NCBI GenBank assembly: GCA_964626065.1
Contig: CAZVDE010000009.1
Location: 1 to 52,565, forward strand
Reading direction: 5' to 3'
DNA length: 52,565 nt
Source of the DNA: UBA3910 sp964626065
Lineage (GTDB): Bacteria; Bacillota; Limnochordia; Darwinibacteriales; Darwinibacteriaceae
This document shows, piece by piece, positions 22,910 through 32,052 of the stretch. A model generated the notes under the pieces. The model was not told the DNA's origin, ran no database searches, and saw only the letters and a program-made list of their open reading frames with translations. How positions within the stretch are numbered: position 1 is the stretch's first letter; each line of letters starts with the position of its first letter. The position numbers and the translations under genes were made by a program.

Positions 22910-24640
22910 TTATCTGTCGATCCAGATAAAGTTCCAAGCACTTCCGATGGAGCCGCCTACCAAGTCCGGGCTGGCATTACGCAAGTGATCGCGTACTGCA
23001 ACATTCATCTGGCTGGCGACGGTGTAGAAGAGGGGTGCATTCTCAGCTACGATATCCTGATACTCATAGTACCATTCTCTGCGTACTTCCGGATCCATGG
23101 CCCGTTGCGCCTCGACCCACACTTCGTCAATGCGGGCTTCCCACTCGGTCGCGGGTGTTTCCTGCATGGGATACCACATGTGCAAGTTACCGGTTGACAA
23201 CCAGACGTTCGAACCACCGTTAGGATCGAAGGTTCCGGTTAAGCCAATGATAATCCCGTCCCATTCAAAGGTGCTTGTCAGTCTTTCTACGACAACGTTA
23301 AAGTCGATTTGCTGGAAGTTGACTTGAATGCCGAGCTCAGCCATATCCTCCTGGAAGAGTTCGCCAACTACCTGGCGAATGGTAACGCCCGGGTTGGTAA
23401 TTAAGTCAAATTCAATGGGATTGCCTTTTGCGTCGCGACGGACACCGTCAACACCGAGTTTGTATCCGGCTGCTTCCAGTTTCTCATGTGCAACATCCAG
23501 ATCATATGGATAGGTCACGAGGTCGTCCTTGAGGAAGAAATCATTCCTCATGTTGATCGGGCTCCACTGCAGGAAGCCTTGGCCGTTCATAGCCATGTCA
23601 AGGATCGTCTCTTTATCGACCGCGTGATACAGGGCCTGCCTGAAGGCCTTATCGGTAAACCAAGACAGCTTCGGCTCAGGAACAGTGTTCGGGTTCTGGT
23701 TGAGAACAATGAACTCCGTACCCGGGTTAGCGCCTGCGGGCAGAATGGTCCAGCGGCTAGTGGGCTCTTTATCTACGAATTCAGGATATTTATCGGCCGG
23801 GATGCCGTAATAGTCGAATTCGCCGTTAAAGAAGGCCAATGTCGATGTATCCTGGTGCGGATAGTAACGATAGATAACCCTATTAATGTAGGGCAAACGG
23901 TTGCCTTCGGTATCGAATTCATAATAATTCTCGTTTTTCACCAGAATGAGTTCCTGGTCAATACGGTAAGAAGATATTCTCCATGCACCGGTACCTACGA
24001 TCTGCTCCAGAGGTGTCTCCAGGCCCCACATTTCATGGTAGCGGCCTTCTTTATGGGCCTCACCCAACAAGTGATAAGGTACAATGGGCGTGCCGATGCT
24101 GAACATGATGGGAGCATGCGGACGAGGCAGTGTGAATTTCACTGTGTATTTGTCAATCTTCTCATACTTCATGGGCTGGCCATCAATGAGCAGGCCGGAC
24201 ATGGAGTTAGAACCGACTGATTTGTCATAAACAACGTCAAAGGTAAAGATGACGTCATCGGCAGTAAATTCTACACCGTCATGCCACTGTACCCCACGGC
24301 GAAGGTAGAATGTTACTTCCGTGCCGTCCTCGCTGATCTCAAAATCACGGGCGAGCTTCGGCAGAACAAGACCGCTGTGCCTATGCAGAGAGACAAGACC
24401 TTCAAAAACCCTGTCCGTAACATCTGTACTAGAGGTCTCTGCCGCACGGTGAGGGTTCAGCGTTTTCGGACCGGAGGCGCCGGCGGAAACGGTTAGGGTG
24501 CCACCATAGCGTCCGATACTGTCACCCAAGTCTCCCGCAACGTCCAAAACCCTCGGATCAATCAACTCGATGGCACTAACTGCGCTCACACTCAAGATGA
24601 GTGCAAGAAGCAGTGTCCAAACAAAGATACTTCTTTTCAT
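22910..24640 (-). CDS. Peptide ABC transporter substrate-binding protein (SBP family 5)
   Basis: 576-residue extracellular solute-binding protein of the DppA/OppA family. A signal peptide (about 1-23, SVSAVSA cleavage region) leads a mature protein with GGTLTVSAGASGPKTLNPH, a RRGVQWHDGVEFTADDVIFTFD core motif and FRQALYHAVDKE. There is no lipobox cysteine, unusual for a Gram-positive monoderm, where such proteins are normally lipoproteins; it would suit a periplasm. The likely ligand is an oligopeptide, but cluster C family members also bind other compounds. It is third after the two permease genes and has its own extended -10 promoter. Confidence 0.9.
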   Translation of the reverse strand: MKRSIFVWTLLLALILSVSAVSAIELIDPRVLDVAGDLGDSIGRYGGTLTVSAGASGPKTLNPHRAAETSSTDVTDRVFEGLVSLHRHSGLVLPKLARDFEISEDGTEVTFYLRRGVQWHDGVEFTADDVIFTFDVVYDKSVGSNSMSGLLIDGQPMKYEKIDKYTVKFTLPRPHAPIMFSIGTPIVPYHLLGEAHKEGRYHEMWGLETPLEQIVGTGAWRISSYRIDQELILVKNENYYEFDTEGNRLPYINRVIYRYYPHQDTSTLAFFNGEFDYYGIPADKYPEFVDKEPTSRWTILPAGANPGTEFIVLNQNPNTVPEPKLSWFTDKAFRQALYHAVDKETILDMAMNGQGFLQWSPINMRNDFFLKDDLVTYPYDLDVAHEKLEAAGYKLGVDGVRRDAKGNPIEFDLITNPGVTIRQVVGELFQEDMAELGIQVNFQQIDFNVVVERLTSTFEWDGIIIGLTGTFDPNGGSNVWLSTGNLHMWYPMQETPATEWEARIDEVWVEAQRAMDPEVRREWYYEYQDIVAENAPLFYTVASQMNVAVRDHLRNASPDLVGGSIGSAWNFIWIDR

Positions 24641-24708
24641 ATTTTCATATTCCCCCTTTAAATAATCTAAAAACCAGACCTAGTGGGCGTGCCTCCTCTC
24701 TTTATTTA

Positions 24709-24717
24709 ATCATATCA
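24709..24717 (-). promoter_or_regulatory. Extended -10 promoter of the binding-protein gene
   Basis: Minus-strand TGATATGAT: an extended -10 (TG, one base, TATGAT). The -35 region (GATTCG) is weak, as tolerated with TGn elements. It lies about 70 bases before the ATG in the 247-base gap between the permease and binding-protein genes. The rest of that gap holds only short inverted repeats (for example CTCCGT/ACGGAG) and no convincing gene or riboswitch. Confidence 0.5.
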
Positions 24718-24887
24718 CAGCCTTTCCCATACGAATCTCGATTACGATCGCCGAAACAAGTCGGCAAATCGTAGACATTACATCTGTATTAATACTCCGT
24801 AAGCACTGTTTATCCTGCTAAAAACGGAGATTTTCCTGTTATCTTTTTTGCCGCGCACACAACAGCAGTCAGCCAATTGGCGAATTA

Positions 24888-26009
24888 CTACGAAACCCGC
24901 GCCCGGGGGTCCAATGCATCCCTTACCCCATCACCAAAGAAGCTATAGGATAAAACGGTAACGAAGATGAAAAACCCGGGAATTAAAAGCCATGGGTAGC
25001 GTGTTAGTGAAACAAGGTTGAGCGCTTCGGACAGCATATTGCCCCAACTGGCTAAGGGATGTTGAATACCCACCCCGATTACACTCAGGCCCGATTCGGA
25101 AAGAATGAAGCCCGGAATGGAGAGCGTAGCACTGACAATTACATAGCTAAAGGTATTCGGCAAAATATGGCGGATAATTACTCTTGGCTGCGAGCAGCCT
25201 ATCGCCTCGGCCCCGGCCACAAATTCGGTCTGGGCAATGGAAAGCACCATCCCCCGAATAACCCGGGCCAAACCGGCCCAGCCAATAAAAGCCAAAATGA
25301 AAGTAATCATCATAAATCGTTGGTCCGAGGGCATATTCGCCGGTAAAACCGCACTTAAGGCAAGCAGCAGATAGAAACTGGGAATGGAGATCACAACCTC
25401 CGCGATCCTCATCATCAAGTTATCCACCCAACCACCGAAATAACCTGCAACACCGCCGTAAATCAAGCCAATGGATAAACTGACCACAAGGCCGATCACC
25501 CCAATAAACAGCGAGCGCCTGCCTCCGTAGGCTAAACGAGAGAAAATGTCCCGGCCGTAACGGTCCGCCCCCATGAGATAGATCCTCGCCGGGCTATCCA
25601 CACCGATAAGGCGCAGATTGGTTTCAAATCCCAAAATTTTATACTTATCGCCTCGGACGAAGAAACGGATGGGAAACATCTGCGATTCGTCCTCTTCATA
25701 TCGATTCCGCAGTGTATCAACCCGGTCATACCGATAAATAAAGGGTCTAGTTAACTTGCCTTCCGGCGAAATAACATGAACTCTCGTAGGAGGATGGTAG
25801 CTTCGCCTTCTATCTGAATTGATCTCGCTGTACGGCGCAAAAAAATCAGCGAAAATAGCAAAAAGATGTAAAATAATTAAAACCCACATACCGGCAATGG
25901 CCAGCTTATGCCTTTTGAGTTTGCGCCAAGCCATTTTCCACGGAGATCTGATGGCACCGCCTTCGTATGTGATGCTGTCACTGTTTTGGACTGGTTCTGT
26001 TTTAGGCAC
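24888..26009 (-). CDS. Peptide ABC transporter permease (DppC/OppC-like)
   Basis: 373-residue inner-membrane permease. The N-terminal cytoplasmic region and first helix (KLKRHKLAIAGMWVLIILHLFAIF) match the OppC_N domain, followed by a roughly 70-residue outer loop. The BPD_transp_1 domain carries the ATPase-contact EAA loop near AEAIGCSQPRVIIRHILPN. GTG at 26009 follows AGGGGG. It lies 12 bases after the DppB-like gene. The partner ATPases are not encoded here. Confidence 0.88.
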   Translation of the reverse strand: MPKTEPVQNSDSITYEGGAIRSPWKMAWRKLKRHKLAIAGMWVLIILHLFAIFADFFAPYSEINSDRRRSYHPPTRVHVISPEGKLTRPFIYRYDRVDTLRNRYEEDESQMFPIRFFVRGDKYKILGFETNLRLIGVDSPARIYLMGADRYGRDIFSRLAYGGRRSLFIGVIGLVVSLSIGLIYGGVAGYFGGWVDNLMMRIAEVVISIPSFYLLLALSAVLPANMPSDQRFMMITFILAFIGWAGLARVIRGMVLSIAQTEFVAGAEAIGCSQPRVIIRHILPNTFSYVIVSATLSIPGFILSESGLSVIGVGIQHPLASWGNMLSEALNLVSLTRYPWLLIPGFFIFVTVLSYSFFGDGVRDALDPRARVS

Positions 26010-26021
26010 TATTTACTCCCC

Positions 26022-26990
26022 CTATTCATACCTAATCCGCGGATCGCTCAACGCCAACAATACATCAGCGGTTAAGTTCCCCAAAATGAGCATGACCCCG
26101 CCCAAGATTAAGTTACCCATAACCAAATAATAGTCTAAACCTTGAACCGCATTGAGCATGAGGCTGCCGATGCCGGGCCAGTTCATAATAATTTCGGTCA
26201 AGGCGGCACCGCCCAAAATTCCGCCAAGTTGAAAACCAAAAATCGTAATCAGCGGGTTGATTGCATTGCGCACAGCGTGTTTGTAGATAACGATCCGCTC
26301 ACTGAGCCCCTTGGATCTAGCTGTGGTCACATAGTCCTGACGAAGAACATCCAACAAATTGGAGCGCATGTAACGCAGCAGCGAGGCAATGATTCCGGTG
26401 CTCAAAACAATCACGGGCAGGAACATGTGTTTCCCTAAATCGAGCGCTTTCTGCCAGAAGTTCAGATCGGCAAAGTCTATGCTCGTCATACCGCCAATGG
26501 GGAACCCCCAACCCCTAGTAACGTTAAAATAGAGAAGTAAAAGGCCAAAGAACCATCCGGGAGCGGAAACACCCATGAAAGCCAGAAACGTAAGCAGCTT
26601 ATCGCTCCAAGAATACTGGTTTACGGCAGAGTGAATCCCGATTGGAATAGCAATAACCCAGCCGATTATTGTGGACGTAACGGTTAAAAGCAGACTGTTG
26701 AATATCCGCTGTTTTATCACCCAGGTCACAGGTGCATGCCACAGAAAGGAATAGCCCATGTTGCCCCGGAACAGCTGCTGGATCCACTTTACATACTGCA
26801 TATGCGCCGGTTGGTCAAGCCAAAAGCGAGCCCGCATCATTTCCATGACTTCCACAGAAATATCTGGGCTCAGCTGCATAGTTGTTAGGGCATCCCCCGG
26901 CGCCAGCTGCATAATAAAGAAGCTTAACGATGAAATCCCTATCAACATCGGAATAATGTAAAGCAATCTGCGTACGATGTACCTAAACAT
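26022..26990 (-). CDS. Peptide ABC transporter permease (DppB/OppB-like)
   Basis: 322-residue permease with six membrane segments, starting FRYIVRRLLYIIPMLIGI as is typical of DppB. The EAA loop TTARSKGLSERIVIYKHAVRNA and the downstream GFQLGGILGGAALTE are clear. ATG at 26990 follows AGGAGGTAG. It is first in the transporter cluster, and no dppD- or dppF-type ATPase gene is found on either side. Confidence 0.88.
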   Translation of the reverse strand: MFRYIVRRLLYIIPMLIGISSLSFFIMQLAPGDALTTMQLSPDISVEVMEMMRARFWLDQPAHMQYVKWIQQLFRGNMGYSFLWHAPVTWVIKQRIFNSLLLTVTSTIIGWVIAIPIGIHSAVNQYSWSDKLLTFLAFMGVSAPGWFFGLLLLYFNVTRGWGFPIGGMTSIDFADLNFWQKALDLGKHMFLPVIVLSTGIIASLLRYMRSNLLDVLRQDYVTTARSKGLSERIVIYKHAVRNAINPLITIFGFQLGGILGGAALTEIIMNWPGIGSLMLNAVQGLDYYLVMGNLILGGVMLILGNLTADVLLALSDPRIRYE

Positions 26991-27132
26991 TCAACATCTA
27001 CCTCCTAATTTGCGCAAGACGCCGACCTTTTCGCGCACAGCGGGGATCCGAAAAAGATTTATCGCCTGACGTCTGCAATATTATTCGTTCCTGAACGGAA
27101 AAATCCTGCTATCAAAGGAAATTTGTCTTTTG

Positions 27133-27188
27133 TGCACCGCTCGCTTCATAGGATCGGTGCAGATGGGGTAGCCTTCTGTAAAGGAGGC
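27133..27188 (+). promoter_or_regulatory. Structured leader sequestering the SNF2 ribosome site
   Basis: Two hairpins precede the helicase gene. TGCACCG / CGGTGCA (27133-27161) has seven perfect pairs with a 15-base loop. GCCTTC / GGAGGC (27171-27188) pairs the Shine-Dalgarno AGGAGG itself (one G-U). Translation of the helicase could be controlled by opening the second stem. No known riboswitch consensus fits. Confidence 0.35.
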
Positions 27189-27195
27189 AGAGATT

Positions 27196-28971
27196 ATGCA
27201 AACAGCTTTTTTCCCATCAGCGGGAATGGATGAAAAAGGATCAACCGCCAAACTTTTCAATGAACCGGGCCTCCCCAAATACACCGCGGAGACCTGCTTG
27301 GACGGCTTACACCGAATCGTTTTGGAGCTGCGCGCCAAACGCTTCGATACCTGGGCTTGGTATGAACTTGCCGAAATGGCTGATGAGTTCGCCATAGAAC
27401 AGCGGCAAGCGGACGAATTGATTGCCTTGGCCCATCTTAAAGAACGCTGGGAGCAAGTGGGCGTTATCCCTTACCCCCACCAACTCAACACTGCGAAAAA
27501 AGTTGTCTTTGAAATGCAGGGCCAAGCCATTTTGGCGGATGAGGTAGGCTTAGGCAAGACTATTGAAGCGGGCTTAGTTCTAAAAGAGTACCTCCTGCGC
27601 GGGCTGGCCAAGAAAGTCTTGATTTTAACCCCGGCCAGCCTGTTATGGCAGTGGTATCACGAGTTGTACGAAAAATTTGATATCGCAGCGGGAATTCAGC
27701 GCACCCGGTGGGACTGGGAGTTTTCTGAAATCCTCATTGCCTCACTCGATACGGCCAAAAGAGAGCCTCACGCTTCCATTATCACATCCATTCCCTACGA
27801 TGTAATCATAATCGATGAAGCACACAAATTGAAAAACAGCGCTACTGTGGGGTACCGTTTCGTGAACGGCCTGCAGAAAAAATATTGTCTGATGCTTACC
27901 GCTACTCCCATTCAGAACAATCTCAAGGAACTTTATAATTTGATCGGACTTATCAAACCGGGCCAATTGGGCAGTTACCGTTCATTTAAAAGCAAATTCG
28001 TCCAGGATAAGAGAACACCAAAAAACCCCCGGGAGCTGAAAGAACTCTTGGACAAAGTCATGATCCGCAATCGGCGGGATGAAGGCACGGTCCGGTTCAC
28101 CAAACGCATCGTGCACCCAATAATAGTTTCGCTCACCCCGAAGGAACAGGAACTATACAAAAGAGTGACCGAGTTTGTCAAAGGAAGCAGCCGGCGAGAA
28201 GGTGTGACAAACATTCTCCCCTTAATTACGCTGCAGCGCGAAGTCTGCTCCAGCTTTTTGGCCACCGCCCTGACTTTGGAAAAAATGATGGCTAATATGG
28301 AGCCTGACAGACTGGCTGAGCCGGCCGCCCTCTTGAAAGACCTGGCGGAAGTAAAACAAAACAGTAAGTGCGATGCCCTGGAAAAGACGATTGCACAGCT
28401 TGAGGGCAAAATTATTATTTTCACCGAATATAAAGCGTCTCAGCAGTATATCCGCTATCGTCTGGAAAAGGCCGGTTATAATACCCTCGCCTTTGACGGC
28501 AGCCTATCCCGGGGCAAAAAGCAGTGGATCCGCCATATGTTTCAAAAAGAGGCCCAGATCTTGGTCAGCACCGAATCGGGAGGTGAAGGGCTCAATTTTC
28601 AATTCTGCAGCCAAATCATCAATTTCGATCTGCCCTGGAACCCCATGCGCCTGGAACAAAGAATCGGCCGAGTGCACCGCCTAGGCCAGACTGAAGATGT
28701 GCATATTTTCAATCTGATCACCAAAGATACTATTGAGGAACACATTGTGTACCTTTTGCACCAAAAAATCAACATGTTCGAAACAATCATCGGTGAACTT
28801 GATACGATTCTCCTCAACCTAAAGCTTGGAAAGACCTTTGAAAGTGCAATCATGGAAATATTCCTTGCCCACGAGGAGGAGGGGCAAATTAGAAAAGAGC
28901 TTGATCAGTTTGGGGACCGGATTTTGGAAGGAAGAGCCCAAATCGAAGCCTCAACCTGGAAAGAGTTCTAA
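27196..28971 (+). CDS. SNF2/RapA-family DEAH-box helicase (YqhH-like)
   Basis: 591-residue SWI2/SNF2-type ATPase. Walker A DEVGLGKT (about 115-122), DEAH at 207-210, motif III LTATPIQN, and the helicase C domain with STESGGEGLNFQFC, DLPWNPMRLEQRIGRVHRLGQ. No accessory DNA-binding or nuclease domain is evident. B. subtilis yqhH encodes such a protein beside yqhG; here too a non-enzymatic-looking partner follows at once. Possible roles are RNA polymerase recycling (as RapA) or chromosome remodelling; neither is shown. It starts with ATG after AAAGGAGG. Confidence 0.9.
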   Translation: MQTAFFPSAGMDEKGSTAKLFNEPGLPKYTAETCLDGLHRIVLELRAKRFDTWAWYELAEMADEFAIEQRQADELIALAHLKERWEQVGVIPYPHQLNTAKKVVFEMQGQAILADEVGLGKTIEAGLVLKEYLLRGLAKKVLILTPASLLWQWYHELYEKFDIAAGIQRTRWDWEFSEILIASLDTAKREPHASIITSIPYDVIIIDEAHKLKNSATVGYRFVNGLQKKYCLMLTATPIQNNLKELYNLIGLIKPGQLGSYRSFKSKFVQDKRTPKNPRELKELLDKVMIRNRRDEGTVRFTKRIVHPIIVSLTPKEQELYKRVTEFVKGSSRREGVTNILPLITLQREVCSSFLATALTLEKMMANMEPDRLAEPAALLKDLAEVKQNSKCDALEKTIAQLEGKIIIFTEYKASQQYIRYRLEKAGYNTLAFDGSLSRGKKQWIRHMFQKEAQILVSTESGGEGLNFQFCSQIINFDLPWNPMRLEQRIGRVHRLGQTEDVHIFNLITKDTIEEHIVYLLHQKINMFETIIGELDTILLNLKLGKTFESAIMEIFLAHEEEGQIRKELDQFGDRILEGRAQIEASTWKEF

Positions 28972-28976
28972 GGGGG

Positions 28977-29864
28977 GTGGCCACTACGCTCAAGGAATTG
29001 GTATTTAATTTTTTCGCCCTGTGCGGCCTTGACCCCGTGCAGATCCGCAAGGGCATCTGGCAGGTTAACGCGGATGATTCTCTAATGAAAGAATTGGATG
29101 GTTGGAGAGCACGGGGGCGCCTTTTACAGTTCACTTTCGAGCCCCGCTTAGCTGAGATGTACGGCGCAGATCTGATCTGCCGGGGCAGCTACCGCTTCGA
29201 CAGCATAGTCCGCCTCATCCGCAAGCAGGGCCTATTGACCCGCACCCACATTCCCCATCATTTTTTTCATGAGCCGAGCATCCGACAGAAGGCCATAAAC
29301 AGCTTGAACCACAACGGACGGACCTACGTGGTCAACAGCGCCGCCGCTTATGGCCAATACCTTGCTTTCAGGATTTTAGTAAGTTTTGGGGGCCTGCAAA
29401 AAAAAGAGAGCATCCACACTAGTGTTGTGGATCTCTCCAATGGTGAGGTGCTTAAATTTAACCTGCCCCCCCACCTCCTACAGCCGGGGGGGGTTGATTC
29501 CACCAAGGTGCGCGCTAGAAAGTGCGGCCTTAAAAAAGCCTATGTAACCGCGGTAGATTGCATATTGGAAGAATTGAGCCGCAAAAAACACACGTGGGCC
29601 GATGCTGCCTGGGAAAAACTGCACCGAGAGGAAGGACAGCTGGCTGAATTTTTTGACGGGCGCAGCGATGCACCCGAATACGCGGCCAAGGTACGAGAGC
29701 TGCGGGCAAGGCTGACACCCACCGTCCAAGCGGACGCCCTGCGGGCGGCATTTGTATATATTCCCCTTTTTCACTACCGCCTCGTGCTGGTTCATCCCAA
29801 TCGCACAGAGACAACCAAGAACCTAGATTATGACCCTATCAGCAACTCACTCCTCCTGGAGTAA
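28977..29864 (+). CDS. Uncharacterised partner of the SNF2 helicase (YqhG-position protein)
   Basis: 295-residue soluble protein without recognisable catalytic motifs. Visible parts are an N-terminal KELVFNFFALCGLDPVQIRKGIWQV segment, a mixed region with a LLTRTHIPHHFF motif, and a helical section around 200-260. Its position after an SNF2 gene recalls B. subtilis yqhG, but I cannot confirm homology by eye. The GTG at 28977 touches the GGGGGG run that would serve as ribosome site, so the true start is uncertain. Its last 18 bases overlap the convergent end of murC. Confidence 0.7.
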   Translation: MATTLKELVFNFFALCGLDPVQIRKGIWQVNADDSLMKELDGWRARGRLLQFTFEPRLAEMYGADLICRGSYRFDSIVRLIRKQGLLTRTHIPHHFFHEPSIRQKAINSLNHNGRTYVVNSAAAYGQYLAFRILVSFGGLQKKESIHTSVVDLSNGEVLKFNLPPHLLQPGGVDSTKVRARKCGLKKAYVTAVDCILEELSRKKHTWADAAWEKLHREEGQLAEFFDGRSDAPEYAAKVRELRARLTPTVQADALRAAFVYIPLFHYRLVLVHPNRTETTKNLDYDPISNSLLLE

Positions 29865-31205
29865 CTGACGGGCCACGCGCCAAATCGGCCCGGCCCCCAT
29901 CACCAAAACCAGATCTTCCCGGCTCAGCCACTGAGCAAGAAAGGGCGCAACCTCTCGCTGATCACCGATATGGTAGACAGGTTTGCCATGCTGGTGATAC
30001 CTGATGCGTTCCGCTAAGTTGGCAGAATTGATACCGGCAACCGGTTCTTCCGGAGGCGGCGCATAAATGTCGGTGAGAATAACCACGTCCGCTTCTTGGA
30101 AAGAACGGGAGAATTCTTCAAACAGCAGTTCGGTCCGGGAATAGCGATGGGGCTGGAAAACCGCAACCACCCGACGCGACCACCCTTCCCTCGCTGCTTT
30201 GATTGTGGCGGTGATCTCTGTGGGATGGTGGGCGTAGTCATCGACTATAACCGCCCCGTTGGCAGAACCGAGAATCTGAAAACGTCGGCTGGCCCCACTA
30301 AAAGCGGCTAAAGCAGATTGAAGTTTCTCCACGGACAGCCCCACATAATCCGCAACTGCAATACAGGCTAAAGCATTAGCAACGTTATGCCGCCCCGGCA
30401 CATTTAGTTCAAACTCCCCAAAATAAACGCCCTGCGCGTATACTCTAAAACGCGACCGAGTTTCCTTCAACTCCATTACCTCCGCACGCCAGTGGGCGTT
30501 CGGGGAAAATCCGTAAGTAACGCTTTCATACTCCCTGCTCATGGCGGAAGCGATGGGATCATCGATTCCCAGTAAACGCATACCCCCGGGCAGGCAGTTG
30601 GAGAGAAAACGGCGGTAACTATCGATTAAGGCCTCAAAGGTGCCATTGTAGTTCTCCAGGTGATCGGGCTCAACACTGGTCACAATGGCCACCTCGGGGC
30701 GATAACGGAGAAAACTGCCGTCGCTCTCATCTGCCTCTGCTACCACAAACTGCCCCTGCCCATATTTAGCGCCGGGCCCGAAAGGGGCAAAATGGGCTCC
30801 AATCAACACGGTCGGATCAAGGCCGCCCGCTTCCATACATAAGGCCAGCATAGATGTTATTGTTGTTTTCCCATGTGCTCCGCCCACCGCAATCCCCCGC
30901 CCGGTGTTGAGCAGCTGCGCCAGGACTTCCGAGCGGTGCAAAATGGCGATGCCCTGATTGCGCGCGGCCACCATTTCAGGATTTTGCCGGGGAATGGCGC
31001 TGGAATAAATGACACTGTTTACGCCATTAACATTGGCGCCTTCATGGCGAAAATAAATGGTAGCGCCCAGCTTTGCTAGATAATCCGTTGTCTCCGATGA
31101 TTGCAGATCGGATCCGCTCACGGTATGTCCCATTTCCAAAAATATTTTGGCCAAAGGGCCCATGCCCGTCCCACCGATCCCAATTAAGTGCACACGCTGG
31201 CTCAT
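29847..31205 (-). CDS. murC: UDP-N-acetylmuramate-L-alanine ligase
   Basis: 452-residue Mur ligase adding L-alanine to UDP-MurNAc in the cytoplasm. QRVHLIGIGGTGMGPLAKI is the UDP-binding start; GAHGKTTITSM binds ATP; EADESDGSFL, EPDHLENY and a C-terminal DDYAHHPTEI complete the signatures. ATG at 31205 follows AGGAG. It is displaced from the wall cluster 15 kb away and lies behind spoIIP. Confidence 0.95.
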   Translation of the reverse strand: MSQRVHLIGIGGTGMGPLAKIFLEMGHTVSGSDLQSSETTDYLAKLGATIYFRHEGANVNGVNSVIYSSAIPRQNPEMVAARNQGIAILHRSEVLAQLLNTGRGIAVGGAHGKTTITSMLALCMEAGGLDPTVLIGAHFAPFGPGAKYGQGQFVVAEADESDGSFLRYRPEVAIVTSVEPDHLENYNGTFEALIDSYRRFLSNCLPGGMRLLGIDDPIASAMSREYESVTYGFSPNAHWRAEVMELKETRSRFRVYAQGVYFGEFELNVPGRHNVANALACIAVADYVGLSVEKLQSALAAFSGASRRFQILGSANGAVIVDDYAHHPTEITATIKAAREGWSRRVVAVFQPHRYSRTELLFEEFSRSFQEADVVILTDIYAPPPEEPVAGINSANLAERIRYHQHGKPVYHIGDQREVAPFLAQWLSREDLVLVMGAGPIWRVARQLLQEE

Positions 31206-31226
31206 AAACGTCACTCCTGCCTAATC

Positions 31227-32000
31227 CTAGTTCACCAATGGGGCCAACACCCTCGCCAGTAGGCGTGCCGATGCTACCGCCTCATCAATAGTATTGCCGC
31301 GCCAGTCACCAATTAACACCATAATGCTGTGTGGATGCAGTTCTCCGGAGTAGTCCGATTTAAAAACCCGCACCCCCCTGGTCACCCCTGGATATTGTTT
31401 TTCCAGCGCATCACTGACGCGCTGTGCAAAACGAATATTTTCTTCTAAAAGATCATTGTCTTTATCGCCCACAACGAAAAGGATTTTTGCCACATTCATA
31501 CCATTCGCCTTCACCTTCGTGTAGTCGTCCGGCTTATCCTGCAGACCGTCCCGATGAATATCTAAGATCATCTGCAACTTGCTGTTGGCCTGCAAAAACT
31601 CATTCACTTTTTTCTCCGAATTGACAAAGGCGTCGCTATACCTAGGCTGATCGTGGATGGTTTTGTCATGAATAGCGGTAATGCCTAGGCTGGCCAGCTC
31701 CCCGACGAGGGCCTCACCCACGCGCACAATATCACCCACACTTCCCCGGGCATGGCTATCTTGGGGCTTATAATTCTCAGACGTATGGCTGTGGAAAACG
31801 AGAACTTTGGGAATCGGATCTACCGCTGTACCCTGCGGCGGTTCCGGTTCGCCCGTTTTGACTATTGGCGGCTGAGGTTCCTTTTCACCGCCGGGCATAA
31901 AACCGAAAAATCTTGCTCCCACCACTGCTACCACAATCAAAGTAATAACGATAAACAAAAGGCTCGGTCCGTTTTTTACATTTCTTCCCATTCTAGCCAA
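31227..32000 (-). CDS. spoIIP: Stage II sporulation protein P
   Basis: 257-residue membrane-anchored peptidoglycan amidase/endopeptidase that works with SpoIID and SpoIIM in engulfment. One N-terminal membrane segment (about 15-35) and a Pro-rich linker precede the SpoIIP domain with VLVFHSHTSENY and LDIHRDG, which carry the zinc-ligand histidines and glutamate. TTG at 32000 is chosen because GGAGG lies seven bases before it; the ATG three codons later is an alternative. A sigma-E-like promoter lies just upstream. Confidence 0.92.
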   Translation of the reverse strand: MARMGRNVKNGPSLLFIVITLIVVAVVGARFFGFMPGGEKEPQPPIVKTGEPEPPQGTAVDPIPKVLVFHSHTSENYKPQDSHARGSVGDIVRVGEALVGELASLGITAIHDKTIHDQPRYSDAFVNSEKKVNEFLQANSKLQMILDIHRDGLQDKPDDYTKVKANGMNVAKILFVVGDKDNDLLEENIRFAQRVSDALEKQYPGVTRGVRVFKSDYSGELHPHSIMVLIGDWRGNTIDEAVASARLLARVLAPLVN

Positions 32001-32022
32001 TGTTATTCCTCCCTCCACAGAC

Positions 32023-32052
32023 AATATATGCGGAAGGAAGTGCTATTTATTC
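32023..32052 (-). promoter_or_regulatory. Sigma-E-type promoter upstream of spoIIP
   Basis: On the minus strand GAATAAA (32046-32052), 15 bases, CATATATT (32023-32030). Against the sigma-E consensus (KMATATT, 14-15 bases, CATACAMT) 5 of 7 and 6 of 8 bases agree. B. subtilis spoIIP is controlled by sigma-E and sigma-F. The element overlaps the 3' end of hslO. Confidence 0.45.

Noticed and set aside
23486..24220. 244-codon plus-strand ORF opposite the peptide-binding protein
   Set aside because: Shadow frame with no recognisable domain; the opposite strand has a complete family match.
27100..27195. Glycine riboswitch ahead of the SNF2 gene
   Set aside because: In B. subtilis the helicase gene lies next to a glycine-riboswitch operon, so I looked; the conserved glycine aptamer core is not present.
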